50,419 nt of DNA from Candidatus Methanoperedens sp. BLZ2 (lineage in GTDB: Archaea; Halobacteriota; Methanosarcinia; Methanosarcinales; Methanoperedenaceae): assembly GCF_002487355.1 (NCBI RefSeq), contig NZ_NTMG01000072.1:1-50419 (forward strand). Reading direction: 5' to 3'. Each line of letters starts with the position of its first letter. Position 1 is the first letter of the stretch. This document shows, one piece after another, positions 25,447 to 33,944 of the stretch. The translations under genes and the position numbers were made by a program. The notes beneath the pieces were generated by a model. That model was not told the DNA's origin, did no database searches, and saw only the letters and a list, made by a program, of their open reading frames with translations.

Positions 25447-25572
25447 TTACATATGGGCAAGTCGTTTAAGCAACTTGTCGTTATAGTTCATACTGGCATC
25501 TAAAAGATTATTATCTTCATCAGTAAGTGCTCTACCCTTATTCTCCTCCTTATGAATCTTTTTCTCAGTCAT
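25447..25572 (-). CDS. possible 41-aa charged protein behind mscS
   Basis: An open frame of 41 codons starting ATG four bases after the mscS stop and ending within the repeat zone. The product is charged (MTEKKIHKEENKG at the start, YNDKLLKRLAHM at the end) with no motif. Close spacing suggests translational coupling, but the ribosome site is weak. Coding status uncertain. Confidence 0.3.
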   Translation of the reverse strand: MTEKKIHKEENKGRALTDEDNNLLDASMNYNDKLLKRLAHM

Positions 25573-25576
25573 ATTA

Positions 25577-26605
25577 TCATTCTTTCTTAATATGCACATC
25601 CATCTGGTTAAAGGGTATCTCTATGCCTTTATCTTTAAATCGGATGAACATCTCCCTTAAAACATGGTCAATGATGGGATGCCTGTCATCATAATGCCTG
25701 ACCCAGACGATCAGTTCGAAGTTCTGGGACGACGAAGCATATTCAATAAAGCGGACAGAAGCCTCAGGTTCTTTCAGGATAAGCGGCGTTTTATCTGCAA
25801 TTTCAAGAAGGATTTTCTCCACTTGTTCTGGATCTGTACCATATGCAACACTAACAGGTATTTTTACTCTTACCGAAGCATCAGGCACTGCATAATTAAT
25901 TATCTGCTCATTGATCACTTTGGAGTTGGGAATTGTGATAATTGTATTATTAAGTGTTTTTATATTTGTATATCTGGGCTTTATTTCGTAGACATCACCA
26001 TAGACCCCACCCATTTCTACCCTGTCCCCCACTTTGTAAAGATGGTCAAGGGTAATGGTGACGCCTCCGAACACATTTGAAAGCAGGTTCTGGGCTGCAA
26101 GCGCGATAGCCAGGCCCAGAATCCCCATGCCTGTGATGAACGCTGTTATATTATATCCGATATTCAACAGGGCGGTCATAATACCAAACAGCCAGATAAT
26201 ATAAGTTGCTGACATATCTGCAAGAGCCACGAGCCTGTAATCTATGCTTCCTTCTGTCTTTGCTGAAATATTATAGCCATATTCCTTGATGATCTTCTTT
26301 GCCAGCGATGCTACGACCCATGTTACAAAAATAGTGATAATGAAGCGCCTGTATATGTAATCCTTGTCAAATGTATTTATCAGGCCTGCCAGATAGGGAG
26401 TCTGGTGGATGGCATAATAAATACCTGCAACAATAACAAGTATGTAAAGCGGTCTTCCAATAGAATGAAGAATAATATCATCAAGTTTTGTATTCGTCTT
26501 TTCAACTCTTTTTTGCAGGACCTTTATTATAACACTTATTGCAGCAGCTATTATTAGACTGGCACTCAATATTATTAAAGGCATAAATAATGACGGAATT
26601 TCCAT
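25577..26605 (-). CDS. MscS-family mechanosensitive channel
   Basis: A 342-residue channel: five or so N-terminal TM helices, then the pore helix and beta domain in ITAFITGMGILGLAIALAAQNLLSNVFGG and LYKVGDRVEMGGVYGDV, followed by the alpha/beta C-terminal domain (DPEQVEKILLEIA). It opens on membrane tension to release solutes. The Gly/Ala-packed pore helix is complete. ATG at 26605. It stands at the edge of the imported cluster, reading towards it. Confidence 0.92.
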   Translation of the reverse strand: MEIPSLFMPLIILSASLIIAAAISVIIKVLQKRVEKTNTKLDDIILHSIGRPLYILVIVAGIYYAIHQTPYLAGLINTFDKDYIYRRFIITIFVTWVVASLAKKIIKEYGYNISAKTEGSIDYRLVALADMSATYIIWLFGIMTALLNIGYNITAFITGMGILGLAIALAAQNLLSNVFGGVTITLDHLYKVGDRVEMGGVYGDVYEIKPRYTNIKTLNNTIITIPNSKVINEQIINYAVPDASVRVKIPVSVAYGTDPEQVEKILLEIADKTPLILKEPEASVRFIEYASSSQNFELIVWVRHYDDRHPIIDHVLREMFIRFKDKGIEIPFNQMDVHIKKE

Positions 26606-26694
26606 ATTGATTTCCTGGATGAACAGTTAAAATATGTTCCCCAGAATAATCACAAATTACTTATATGTTATCATCACTCTGGATGAGCGATATC

Positions 26695-27567
26695 ATGAAA
26701 AAATTATTAATTCTAATATTAGCAGCTGCAATATTATTCAGTGGCTGCGTGGATAACACAGTACAAACAGTAAAAAAGGGGGATAATATTTCCGTTGATT
26801 ATGTTGGCAGTTTCGAGGACGGGAAAGTTTTTGATACTTCTAATGAAAGTGTGGCTATGGCTAACGATTTATTTACTCCCGGTGCGACTTATGAGCCGCT
26901 GAATTTCACTGTAGGAAAGAGACAGGTCATAGAAGGATTTGATGATGGAGTTATCGGAATGAAAAAGGGAGAGACCAGAAAATTAACGATCCCGCCGGAA
27001 AAAGCTTATCCGATAGATCCAAGACAAATCCATGCAAGTCCAATAGTATTGGAGGTCCCGGTAAATAATACCGTTAATAAAGGAGAGGTACTTCCCTTAG
27101 CTCAATTTGAGCAATACTTCGGTGAAAATCACACTGCTGGCGAATCCGTACAAATTCCGAATACAAACATCAATATAACAATCAATAATGTCACGTCTGA
27201 AGAAGTGTCATTTACCTATGACTTTAAATTGGGATCCAATGTATGGGATGCAAGAGCGCCATGGAATGAAACCGTAATAAAAATTGACGAAAAAAATGTT
27301 ACATTAAGATCAAATGTTACGAAAAACCAGGTTATTCAGGAGCCTGGTTATCCTTTTACCACGACAGTTATTGATGTAGGTGATAAGAATATCACTTTAA
27401 AACGTAACCCGGTTCCTGATACGACAGTGCCACTTCCTGACAGGTTCGGCCAGATGATCCCCACAAAGATCAGTTTTAATGAGACATCTGTAATTTTTGA
27501 CCAGAACCCTGAAGTTGCAGGAAAAACCCTTATCTTTAATGTAACATTGATATCGATAGATAAATGA
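26695..27567 (+). CDS. FKBP-type peptidyl-prolyl isomerase, lipoprotein
   Basis: A 290-residue exported FKBP. The signal peptide LLILILAAAILFSGCVDN ends in a lipobox-like LFSGC, so it is probably lipid-anchored outside the cell. SlyD-like FKBP core: VKKGDNISVDYVGSFEDGKVFDTS, VIEGFDDGVIGMKKGE, IPPEKAYPI, with an insert-in-flap layout and a second beta-rich region after residue 150 with many N-x-T/S sites. I chose ATG 26695 (behind GGATGA) over 26665 and 26683. Helps extracytoplasmic protein folding. Confidence 0.88.
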   Translation: MKKLLILILAAAILFSGCVDNTVQTVKKGDNISVDYVGSFEDGKVFDTSNESVAMANDLFTPGATYEPLNFTVGKRQVIEGFDDGVIGMKKGETRKLTIPPEKAYPIDPRQIHASPIVLEVPVNNTVNKGEVLPLAQFEQYFGENHTAGESVQIPNTNINITINNVTSEEVSFTYDFKLGSNVWDARAPWNETVIKIDEKNVTLRSNVTKNQVIQEPGYPFTTTVIDVGDKNITLKRNPVPDTTVPLPDRFGQMIPTKISFNETSVIFDQNPEVAGKTLIFNVTLISIDK

Positions 27568-27568
27568 G

Positions 27569-27931
27569 ATGATGCAAAAAGAAGAAAAAATAGTGATTGT
27601 ACTGCTGATAATGGCAGTCCTTTCACTTATTATCGGTTATTTTGGTTTTATTCCGCAGGTTGCCGCATATTCAGAGGATTCCAAGATAGGGGAGAAAATA
27701 TATGTAGAAGGGACTATCCTTTCAAAACAGATGACAGCAAAAGGGGATAACCTGATCCTCTCAATTTCAAATCTCAACATCAAAGTATTCATTTCAAAAG
27801 ACAATGGGGCAAAAGAAGTGTATGATAATTTGAAAACCGGTGACAAAGTACGCATTAATGGTAAAGTCGCGCAATATAAGAATGTCCGGGAGATCGTAGT
27901 TGAAAACGCAAGTGACATAACAAACCTGTAA
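27569..27931 (+). CDS. membrane-anchored OB-fold protein
   Basis: A 120-residue protein: an N-terminal TM helix (residues 7-27), then an OB-fold (GEKIYVEGTILSKQM, LNIKVFISKD, LKTGDKVRINGKVAQYKNVREIVVE) of the type seen in tRNA-anti-like and cytochrome-maturation CcmE-like proteins. It begins right after the FKBP stop, so the two are one transcript. It probably binds ligand or protein outside the membrane; the specific role is unknown. Confidence 0.7.
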   Translation: MMQKEEKIVIVLLIMAVLSLIIGYFGFIPQVAAYSEDSKIGEKIYVEGTILSKQMTAKGDNLILSISNLNIKVFISKDNGAKEVYDNLKTGDKVRINGKVAQYKNVREIVVENASDITNL

Positions 27932-27975
27932 TCCGGGCAATCAATTTTTTAGTATGTAAAACCATATTAACTGGT

Positions 27976-28929
27976 ATGGTCATTAAAACCGAGGCTCTCA
28001 CCAAAACATTCGGTAAAATAACCGCTGTTAACGAACTGAACCTCGAAGTAAATGAGGGGGAGATATTCGGGCTTCTTGGCCCCAACGGCGCGGGGAAAAC
28101 AACTCTTATTTCAATGCTGTGCACTATTTTAAAACCCACATCAGGAAGAGCCTGGGTCAATGGTTTTGATATAGTCAAAGAACAGGGAAAGGTGAGAAAA
28201 TCAATAGGCATAGTATTTCAGCAGGCAAGCGTTGACGACCTCCTGACCGGCCGGGAAAATCTCGCCCTTCATAATCTCCTTTTTGAAGTCCCAAAAGCTG
28301 TAAGGTCGCAGCGTATTGATGAAGTCCTGTCTATCGTGAACCTTGAAAAAAGGGCTGATGACTTTGTAAATACTTATTCAGGCGGGATGCGCAGGCGCCT
28401 GGAACTTGCCCGCGGGATAATGCACCATCCCAAAATCCTTTTCCTTGATGAGCCTACACTTGGTCTTGATCCCCAGACAAGAGATCACATATGGGATTAT
28501 ATAAAAGACCTTGCGCAAAAGGAATGCATGACGATCTTACTTACAACTCATTATATGGACGAAGCAGAACAGCTTTGCGACAGGGTTGCGATCATCGATT
28601 ATGGAAAGATTGTCGCGTTAGATTCACCTGTTGCCCTGAAGAAAAAGATAATAGGGGATGTGGTCAGTCTCAAACAAAAAACATCTGATATCGAAAGAAT
28701 CAGGAAACTTGATTATGTCATTAAAGTTGAGGAGAAAGAAGGTGTGCTTCTTATTTCCATAAAGGACGCAGGCAAACATCTCCAGGATTTGCTTTTAAAC
28801 ACTGGTCCTATTGATTTTGTGGAGGTAAGAAGAGGTACTCTAAATGATGTGTTCTTGCATTATACAGGCAGGGATATCCGTGAAGCTGAGGCAGAAGGCG
28901 GTTTCTGGGAAAGGGTGATGAAAAGATGA
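27976..28929 (+). CDS. ABC transporter ATPase (DrrA/CcmA type)
   Basis: A 317-residue ABC-2-type exporter ATPase: Walker A GPNGAGKTT (35-43), Q-loop FQQASVDDLLTG, signature YSGGMRRRLELARG, Walker B ILFLDEPTLGLDP, and the switch His in LTTHYMDEAEQ. The C-terminal DrrA-like extension ends near TLNDVFLHYTGRDIREAEAEG. It overlaps the permease gene by 4 bases. The substrate (drug, lipid or polysaccharide) is not deducible. Confidence 0.93.
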   Translation: MVIKTEALTKTFGKITAVNELNLEVNEGEIFGLLGPNGAGKTTLISMLCTILKPTSGRAWVNGFDIVKEQGKVRKSIGIVFQQASVDDLLTGRENLALHNLLFEVPKAVRSQRIDEVLSIVNLEKRADDFVNTYSGGMRRRLELARGIMHHPKILFLDEPTLGLDPQTRDHIWDYIKDLAQKECMTILLTTHYMDEAEQLCDRVAIIDYGKIVALDSPVALKKKIIGDVVSLKQKTSDIERIRKLDYVIKVEEKEGVLLISIKDAGKHLQDLLLNTGPIDFVEVRRGTLNDVFLHYTGRDIREAEAEGGFWERVMKR

Positions 28930-29672
28930 GCGAGATAGAAGGTATATATGCAGTCTGGCTTCGGGAAGCAAAAATCTATATTCGTGAGAAAGAAAGGCTT
29001 ATTTCTTCGGTCATTTCGCCGCTTCTCTGGATATTCGGATTCGGGGCAGGCCTTGGCTCAACAGTCGAAAAGATCAGCGGATATCCGTATCAGATATTTA
29101 TCTATCCAGGGATAATGGTCATGACAGTATTGTTCACTTCGCTTTTTTATGGAGTGTACATTATCTGGGACAGGAAACTTGATTTCTTAAAGGAAGTGCT
29201 TGTTGCGCCAATATCAAGGGCAAGCGTATTTGCTGGAAAGATGCTGGGCGGGGCAACTGATGCAATGGTACAGGTGGTATATCTCATAATTATAGGATTT
29301 TTTATAAGTATTCCCTTCACCCCTCTTGTGATCCTCGAAGCGTTCCTGATGCTTCTCCTTATCTCAATAGCGATGGTAAGCATCGGTCTTGTGATAGGAG
29401 CGAACCTGAAAAGCCCCGAGGGTTTCAGCCTTGTTATAAACTTTGTAATGTGGCCAATGTTCTTCTTCAGCGGCGCACTTTTCCCTGTGAGCAATCTTGC
29501 GCCCTGGCTTTCTGCTGTCACTTATATCAATCCGCTGACCTACGGAGTGGATGCCATGCGCGGTATCATTCTGGGGATAAACCATTTTCCAATCCTGCTG
29601 GATGCCGGAGTGTTGGTGTTGTTTGCGGCTATCATGATGGAGATCGGTATCCTGAGTTTCAGGAGAATGTGA
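28926..29672 (+). CDS. ABC-2 family permease (DrrB type)
   Basis: A 248-residue membrane protein with six TM helices, starting GIYAVWLREAKIYIREKERL and carrying the ABC-2 signature region (NFVMWPMFFFSGALFPVSNLAPWLSAV, INPLTYGVDAMRGIILG). It forms an exporter with the ATPase encoded just upstream. Length and topology are normal. Confidence 0.92.
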   Translation: MSEIEGIYAVWLREAKIYIREKERLISSVISPLLWIFGFGAGLGSTVEKISGYPYQIFIYPGIMVMTVLFTSLFYGVYIIWDRKLDFLKEVLVAPISRASVFAGKMLGGATDAMVQVVYLIIIGFFISIPFTPLVILEAFLMLLLISIAMVSIGLVIGANLKSPEGFSLVINFVMWPMFFFSGALFPVSNLAPWLSAVTYINPLTYGVDAMRGIILGINHFPILLDAGVLVLFAAIMMEIGILSFRRM

Positions 29673-29768
29673 TATTTTTTGCATAAAATCGGAATTTAAT
29701 GCTCATTTTCTAACCGGATATTTAATATAATACAATATATTATTAGATAGGTCTGAGGTCGAATAGAT

Positions 29769-29882
29769 ATGAATAATGAGACACAAAATGATGAAGAGAG
29801 AAGATGCAGACGGCTATGTCCGGATTGCCCGATGAGAACTAAGAATGATCTGATGAACGAAATAAGTTCGGATCATTGTTAA
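29769..29882 (+). CDS. tiny Cys-rich protein, 37 aa
   Basis: A 37-residue open frame starting MNNETQNDEE with a well-placed GAGGT nine bases before the ATG. It has RRCRRLCPDCPMR (Cys13, Cys17, Cys20) and ends DHC (Cys37), four Cys that could hold a metal. Spacing and site quality favour a real gene; the family is unknown. The next small gene follows within 20 bases. Confidence 0.5.
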   Translation: MNNETQNDEERRCRRLCPDCPMRTKNDLMNEISSDHC

Positions 29883-29899
29883 CCTGGCAGGGTGAGAGT

Positions 29900-30064
29900 A
29901 TGAAACATACTATCGGGGATGCTGTAAAATTCAGACTTGAATCAGGCGAAGTACAGGAAGGAAATATACAATTTATTGAAAAGGGGAATTCTGAAGAAAT
30001 ATATTATATAAACAGCTCCAACAGATGGGCTTATAAAATATCCGGGAAAAAAATAATCTCATAA
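29900..30064 (+). CDS. small hypothetical protein, 54 aa
   Basis: A 54-residue soluble protein starting MKHTIGDAVKFRLESGE behind GGTGAGAG. The beta-strand-rich pattern (VKFRL, EGNIQFIEK, EEIYYINSS, WAYKISGKKI) suggests a small SH3-like barrel. It is co-directional with the Cys-rich 37-residue gene. No function can be assigned. Confidence 0.55.
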   Translation: MKHTIGDAVKFRLESGEVQEGNIQFIEKGNSEEIYYINSSNRWAYKISGKKIIS

Positions 30065-30130
30065 ATTATAAATCCAGACAGTTTCGATGTGGGGTAACGA
30101 ATTTATATTATAAATACATGAAATGCCAGC

Positions 30131-30607
30131 ATGGGAACTAAAAATGGATCTGGAAATGCACAAATTCTTGCTTTGGCTGGTGGAATTGTATCTATAATAA
30201 GTGTCTTTTTACCATGGTACAGCGCAAAAGCAAGCATGTTTGGCGTGGCGTCAAGCATATCTGTAAATGGTCTTGGCTCTATCAGTGGAAACGGGCTTCT
30301 GCTTGGGCTGTGGAGAGAAAATGCAACCTGGGAATTCCAGGGACTGGGTGTTCTTGCCCTGGGGATCGTCAGCATAGCGGTTGCTGTATTACTCCGGGAA
30401 AAAATCCGGAGTATGGCGATGTTCATATGCGGCATCCTGATAATCGGTGGCTGGGCAGTAAATATTAGAAGCATCTGGGAATTCTCCGGTGAGTTTATGG
30501 ACGCATCCATGCAATCAGGTGCGGGTTACGGCCTGTATATAGTTGCACTTGCAGGCGCCATGGTTGCAGCCGGAGGATTGCTTGCATGGAGAGACGTTAC
30601 AGAATGA
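30131..30607 (+). CDS. hypothetical membrane protein, four TM
   Basis: A 158-residue protein with four Gly/Ala-rich helices (about 11-30, 70-88, 93-110, 132-152). It resembles archaeal small membrane proteins with a FLPWYSAKAS motif after helix 1, as in many DUF-type prokaryotic membrane proteins with a W-Y lipid-interface pattern. A TATA-like TTATATTATAAATA lies just upstream (about 30104-30117), giving a short leader. Function unknown. Confidence 0.65.
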   Translation: MGTKNGSGNAQILALAGGIVSIISVFLPWYSAKASMFGVASSISVNGLGSISGNGLLLGLWRENATWEFQGLGVLALGIVSIAVAVLLREKIRSMAMFICGILIIGGWAVNIRSIWEFSGEFMDASMQSGAGYGLYIVALAGAMVAAGGLLAWRDVTE

Positions 30608-30679
30608 TATCTTTTCATCTGGCAAGCAAAATCATTTAAACCTTGACATCATAATGAATTATTTAGTGGTATTGGAGTG

Positions 30680-30748
30680 AGCTGACAGGTGGTGTTAGCT
30701 TGGTATTTCTGGAATACAGGAAACGGGAGTTGTCTAAATTTCCTGTAT
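30680..30748 (+). promoter_or_regulatory. structured leader: two hairpins before a small zinc gene
   Basis: Hairpin one: AGCTGACA (30680-30687) pairs with TGTTAGCT (30693-30700) across five bases, with one G-U pair. Hairpin two: ATACAGGAAA (30714-30723) is the exact reverse complement of TTTCCTGTAT (30739-30748). They occupy the likely 5' leader of the 44-residue zinc-finger gene. They could be a riboswitch-like element or a small RNA; no known class is recognised. Confidence 0.4.
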
Positions 30749-30789
30749 ACTAAAATGCATCCAAACATAAATTAAAAGGAGAATGCAGC

Positions 30790-30924
30790 ATGGAAATAAT
30801 CGAAGTCAAATGCAAGAATTGCAGCAAAGAAATATATATAAACCGTGAACAAGTCAGGGATAAAATGTTCTGTACGCTGGGGTGTATGGATTCCTATAAA
30901 GTTCCTCATCAACAAAAAGACTAA
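30790..30924 (+). CDS. small zinc-binding protein, 44 aa
   Basis: A 44-residue protein starting MEIIEVKCKNCSKEIYI behind AAGGAGA. Cys8-x2-Cys11 and Cys28-x3-Cys32 make a treble-clef-like knuckle. It ends HQQKD. It resembles small archaeal zinc proteins that bind RNA or proteins. A long structured leader precedes it. Coding is likely from the good ribosome site and the metal motif. Confidence 0.65.
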   Translation: MEIIEVKCKNCSKEIYINREQVRDKMFCTLGCMDSYKVPHQQKD

Positions 30925-30959
30925 AAAAACTTATTAATTACCTGTGCATACTTGGGGAC

Positions 30960-31472
30960 ATGATCGTTTCGATGACCCTGGAGCTTAAGGATATTCCCGG
31001 ACAACTGGTGCTGGCGCTCTCGCCAATATCGGAATTCCAGGGGAATATCATGAGCGTAGTCCACCAGCATGACGAGAAAACACCACGCGGGACAATACCG
31101 GTACAGATAACATTTGAGATAGAACACAGCGTATTGAACAAGCTTATTGACCGGCTTGAAAAAAGCGGTGTAAAAGTAGCAAGGGTCGGGGAAGAAAGAC
31201 TGAGGTCAACGGTTTCTGTTATTCTCATCGGGCATATCGTTCATTCTGATATGGGGGATACTATTGATAAAATTGATTCAACAGGATTTGCCGAAGTTGT
31301 GGATATGTCGCTTTCAATGCCAGCTATTGAAAAAACCTCATCAGCTTATCTTGTGATCAATGCAATTGGTGAAAAAGAATTGGGCAAGGCACTTGATATA
31401 ATGAGAGAAGTTGCAGGTAAGAAAGACCTTCTTTTGATAGAGCCTATCCGCTTGAATTCGGTGGGATCATGA
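30960..31472 (+). CDS. ACT-domain regulator linked to homoserine dehydrogenase
   Basis: A 170-residue protein with two ACT-like repeats: MTLELKDIPGQLVLALSPISEFQGNIMSV and VSVILIGHIVHSDMGDTIDKI. ACT domains bind amino acids such as threonine. It overlaps hom by 4 bases; many methanogens encode such a separate ACT protein beside a short homoserine dehydrogenase that lacks its own ACT domain, so it is probably the feedback-sensing subunit. Confidence 0.85.
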   Translation: MIVSMTLELKDIPGQLVLALSPISEFQGNIMSVVHQHDEKTPRGTIPVQITFEIEHSVLNKLIDRLEKSGVKVARVGEERLRSTVSVILIGHIVHSDMGDTIDKIDSTGFAEVVDMSLSMPAIEKTSSAYLVINAIGEKELGKALDIMREVAGKKDLLLIEPIRLNSVGS

Positions 31473-32461
31473 GAATAGTCAATATTTCTATCATCGGATT
31501 TGGCGCAGTAGGCCAGGGTGTCGCACGTTCCATTTTGTCAAAGCAGGAATACCTTAAAAAAGAAGGAATTGACCTTCGCGTTGTGGGGATATCCGATTCA
31601 AAAGGCAGTGAAATAAATACCACAGGAATTGATCTTAAGAGCGCACTTTTAAGAAAAAAACAAAAAGGCTCAGTTGGTTCGAATAATGCACTTGATATCA
31701 TTGGCGATGTGGAACATGACATTGTTGTTGAAGCTACTCCTACAAATATAAATAATGGGGAACCCGGACTCAGTAATATGCGCCTGGCATTCAAATCTGG
31801 AAAACATGTTGTAACATCTAATAAAGGGCCTTTAGCATTGCATTTTAACGAATTGAAAGAGGCAGCAGAGGATAACGGGCTTTTCTTCAGGTACGAAGCA
31901 ACTGTAGGTGGAGCAGTCCCGATCTTTAACCTTGTTCATGAAACCCTCGCAGGAAACACTGTCTTTGGAATGGAAGGAATCTTAAACGGCACATGTAATT
32001 ACATCCTGACGAGGATGTCCGAAGAAAGAATGCCGTATGATCTTGTTCTTAAGGAAGCGCAGGAACTGGGGATAGCTGAAACCGACCCTGCATATGATGT
32101 TGAAGGTATTGACTCTGCGATCAAGCTTGTAATAATTGCAAACTCCATTTTCGGGCTTGATTCTACTTACAAAGATGTTGATGTTACGGGCATCACAAAA
32201 ATAACGCCTGAAGCGCTTGAACTGGCTAACAGGAATAATTACGTCGTCAAACTCATCTGTGAGGCACGGGAAGGAAAACTCACAGTAGCACCGCGGCTTG
32301 TTCCGAAGCGCCATCCCCTTGCAGTAGGAGGGACGTTGAACGTAGCATCAATATTAACAGATCTTGCAGGAAGGATCACTATCAGCGGCAGGGGTGCTGG
32401 TTCGATTGAAACAGCAAGCTCGATCCTTAGCGATATCCTGTATATTGTCCGAAATTCATGA
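31469..32461 (+). CDS. hom: homoserine dehydrogenase
   Basis: A 330-residue enzyme that reduces aspartate semialdehyde to homoserine (Thr, Met and Ile pathway). The NAD(P) loop is GFGAVGQG (10-17). EATPTNINNGEPG, TSNKGPLALHF and YEATVGGAVPIFN, GILNGTCNYIL and AQELGIAETDPAYDVEGIDSA follow in the usual order, including the catalytic Asp/Lys region. It lacks a C-terminal ACT domain, which is supplied by the upstream gene. Overlaps the Taw2-like gene by 4 bases. Confidence 0.95.
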   Translation: MRIVNISIIGFGAVGQGVARSILSKQEYLKKEGIDLRVVGISDSKGSEINTTGIDLKSALLRKKQKGSVGSNNALDIIGDVEHDIVVEATPTNINNGEPGLSNMRLAFKSGKHVVTSNKGPLALHFNELKEAAEDNGLFFRYEATVGGAVPIFNLVHETLAGNTVFGMEGILNGTCNYILTRMSEERMPYDLVLKEAQELGIAETDPAYDVEGIDSAIKLVIIANSIFGLDSTYKDVDVTGITKITPEALELANRNNYVVKLICEAREGKLTVAPRLVPKRHPLAVGGTLNVASILTDLAGRITISGRGAGSIETASSILSDILYIVRNS

Positions 32462-33450
32462 GAGCTGTCCGCGTAAGTGCAGGGGAATCAGAATCAGTCC
32501 GCCAAAAACTACTTTCCGGGTCGGCTCTTGATAAGACCAGGAAGTTAGTGAAAAAGAATGGTTTTATTGAGATTCCGGTTACCGGATCTTTTAATTCAGA
32601 TGAATTTACTTTTGTTTTGCAGGAGAAAGCCCGGTATTATTCAAAGGAAAAAACAATCAGCAGTATCCTTAATATTCCTGAAAGTGAGAAAAAATTATTG
32701 CCACGGGGATGGCAGATCCTTGGGGAAATAATAATTGTAACGCTTAATGAAAATCTGGAGCATCGAAAAAAAGAGATAGGGGAAGCACTACTCTCACTTT
32801 ATCCCGGATGTAAAACAGTGCTTCTTGACAGGGGCATACGCGGCCGGATGAGAGAACCTGACCGCGAGATCATAGCCGGGAGTCGTACTGAAACGATCCA
32901 TAAAGAAAACGGTTGCTTTTTCAAGCTTGATGCCATGCGGGTTATGTTCTCGCAGGGAAATCTTGCTGAAAAAAAACGAATGAGCAAACTGGGAAAGGAT
33001 GAAACTGTCGTTGATATGTTCGCAGGGATCGGATATTTTTCAATACCAATGGCTGTTCACTCAAAACCCAGAAAAATAATTTCCATTGAAATAAATCCTG
33101 TTTCGTTTGTTTATTTGAAGGAAAATATAACCCTCAACAAGGCAGGAAATATCATTGAACCCATAGCAGGGGACTGCGCAAGAGTAACTCCCTGCGGAAT
33201 AGCAGACCGTGTTATTATGGGATATCTGGATGGCCATGAATATCTCCAGCAAGGGATCAGCGCCCTGTCACCTGGTGGTACCCTGCATTATCATGAGGCT
33301 GTGCCGGAGGCTATCGAGCAGCGTCCAGTGGAGAGGATACTGGAAGTTTCTAAAGAGCATGGAAGAAGTGCGCAGATAATCGGGTTGCACAGGATCAAGA
33401 AATATGCGCCAGGGGTCTGGCATGTGGTTGTGGATGCGAGGGTGGATTAG
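32458..33450 (+). CDS. tRNA wyosine aminocarboxypropyltransferase/methyltransferase-fold Taw2-like
   Basis: A 330-residue protein of the Trm5/TYW2 family. The SAM site DMFAGIGYFSIPMA is near residue 186 and IISIEINPVSF follows. At the place where Trm5 has an N-L-P motif it has DRVIMGYLDGHEYL, the archaeal Taw2 pattern, so I favour Taw2: transfer of the aminocarboxypropyl group from SAM to imG-14 on tRNA-Phe G37. Translationally coupled to hom, though not in the same pathway. Confidence 0.8.
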   Translation: MRAVRVSAGESESVRQKLLSGSALDKTRKLVKKNGFIEIPVTGSFNSDEFTFVLQEKARYYSKEKTISSILNIPESEKKLLPRGWQILGEIIIVTLNENLEHRKKEIGEALLSLYPGCKTVLLDRGIRGRMREPDREIIAGSRTETIHKENGCFFKLDAMRVMFSQGNLAEKKRMSKLGKDETVVDMFAGIGYFSIPMAVHSKPRKIISIEINPVSFVYLKENITLNKAGNIIEPIAGDCARVTPCGIADRVIMGYLDGHEYLQQGISALSPGGTLHYHEAVPEAIEQRPVERILEVSKEHGRSAQIIGLHRIKKYAPGVWHVVVDARVD

Positions 33451-33470
33451 TTATAGTATCCATAACTGAT

Positions 33471-33477
33471 TTATATA
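33471..33477 (+). promoter_or_regulatory. TATA box
   Basis: TTATATA, about 26 bases before the expected start of transcription near 33500, so the mRNA is nearly leaderless and only the ATG at 33507 lies safely inside it. This argues against the in-frame GTG at 33492. Confidence 0.5.
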
Positions 33478-33506
33478 TTCAAATCAATCAAGTGGCGGTG
33501 GAAATT

Positions 33507-33944
33507 ATGGATTTAAAAGACTATATTGAATTTGCAAATAAAAATCCGGCATGTTATCTTGCGACCGCAGACAGTGACCAGCCCAGAGTAAGGGGGTTCC
33601 TGATGTGGTATGCTGATGAAAGCGGATTTTATTTCCATACAGGAACTCCGAAGAATGTATGCAAACAATTACAGAAGAATCCAAAAATTGAAGTTTGCTT
33701 TATGGCCCCATCCCAGGACCCGGCGAAAATGAAAATGATGAGGTTAGCGGGAAAAGTAGAGTTTCTTGATGATCTCAAGCTCAAGGCGAGATTACTTGAG
33801 GAGAGACCTTTCTTGAAAGCTATTGGAACAGGAAAGCCTGATGACCCGATGCTTGCAGTATTTAAAATATATGCCGGGGAAGCACATTTCTGGACGATGG
33901 AAAGCAACATGAGGGAGTCAGAAATCGAGAAGATCAAGTTTTAG
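33507..33944 (+). CDS. PNPOx-fold flavin/F420-binding protein
   Basis: A 145-residue split-barrel protein: MDLKDYIEFANKNPACYLATADSDQPRVRGFLMW, FYFHTGTPKNVCKQLQKNPKIEVCF and MRLAGKVEFLDD are the pyridoxamine-5-phosphate-oxidase-like pattern. It probably binds FMN or F420 in a small redox or sensor protein. Start chosen from the TATA position. Its end overlaps the convergent DUF166 gene by 11 bases. Confidence 0.87.
   Translation: MDLKDYIEFANKNPACYLATADSDQPRVRGFLMWYADESGFYFHTGTPKNVCKQLQKNPKIEVCFMAPSQDPAKMKMMRLAGKVEFLDDLKLKARLLEERPFLKAIGTGKPDDPMLAVFKIYAGEAHFWTMESNMRESEIEKIKF

Noticed and set aside
25129-25503. 124-codon plus-strand open frame with NHREHREHREK
   Set aside because: It is the translation of the CACAGAG repeat and neighbouring palindromes; no start site, no family.
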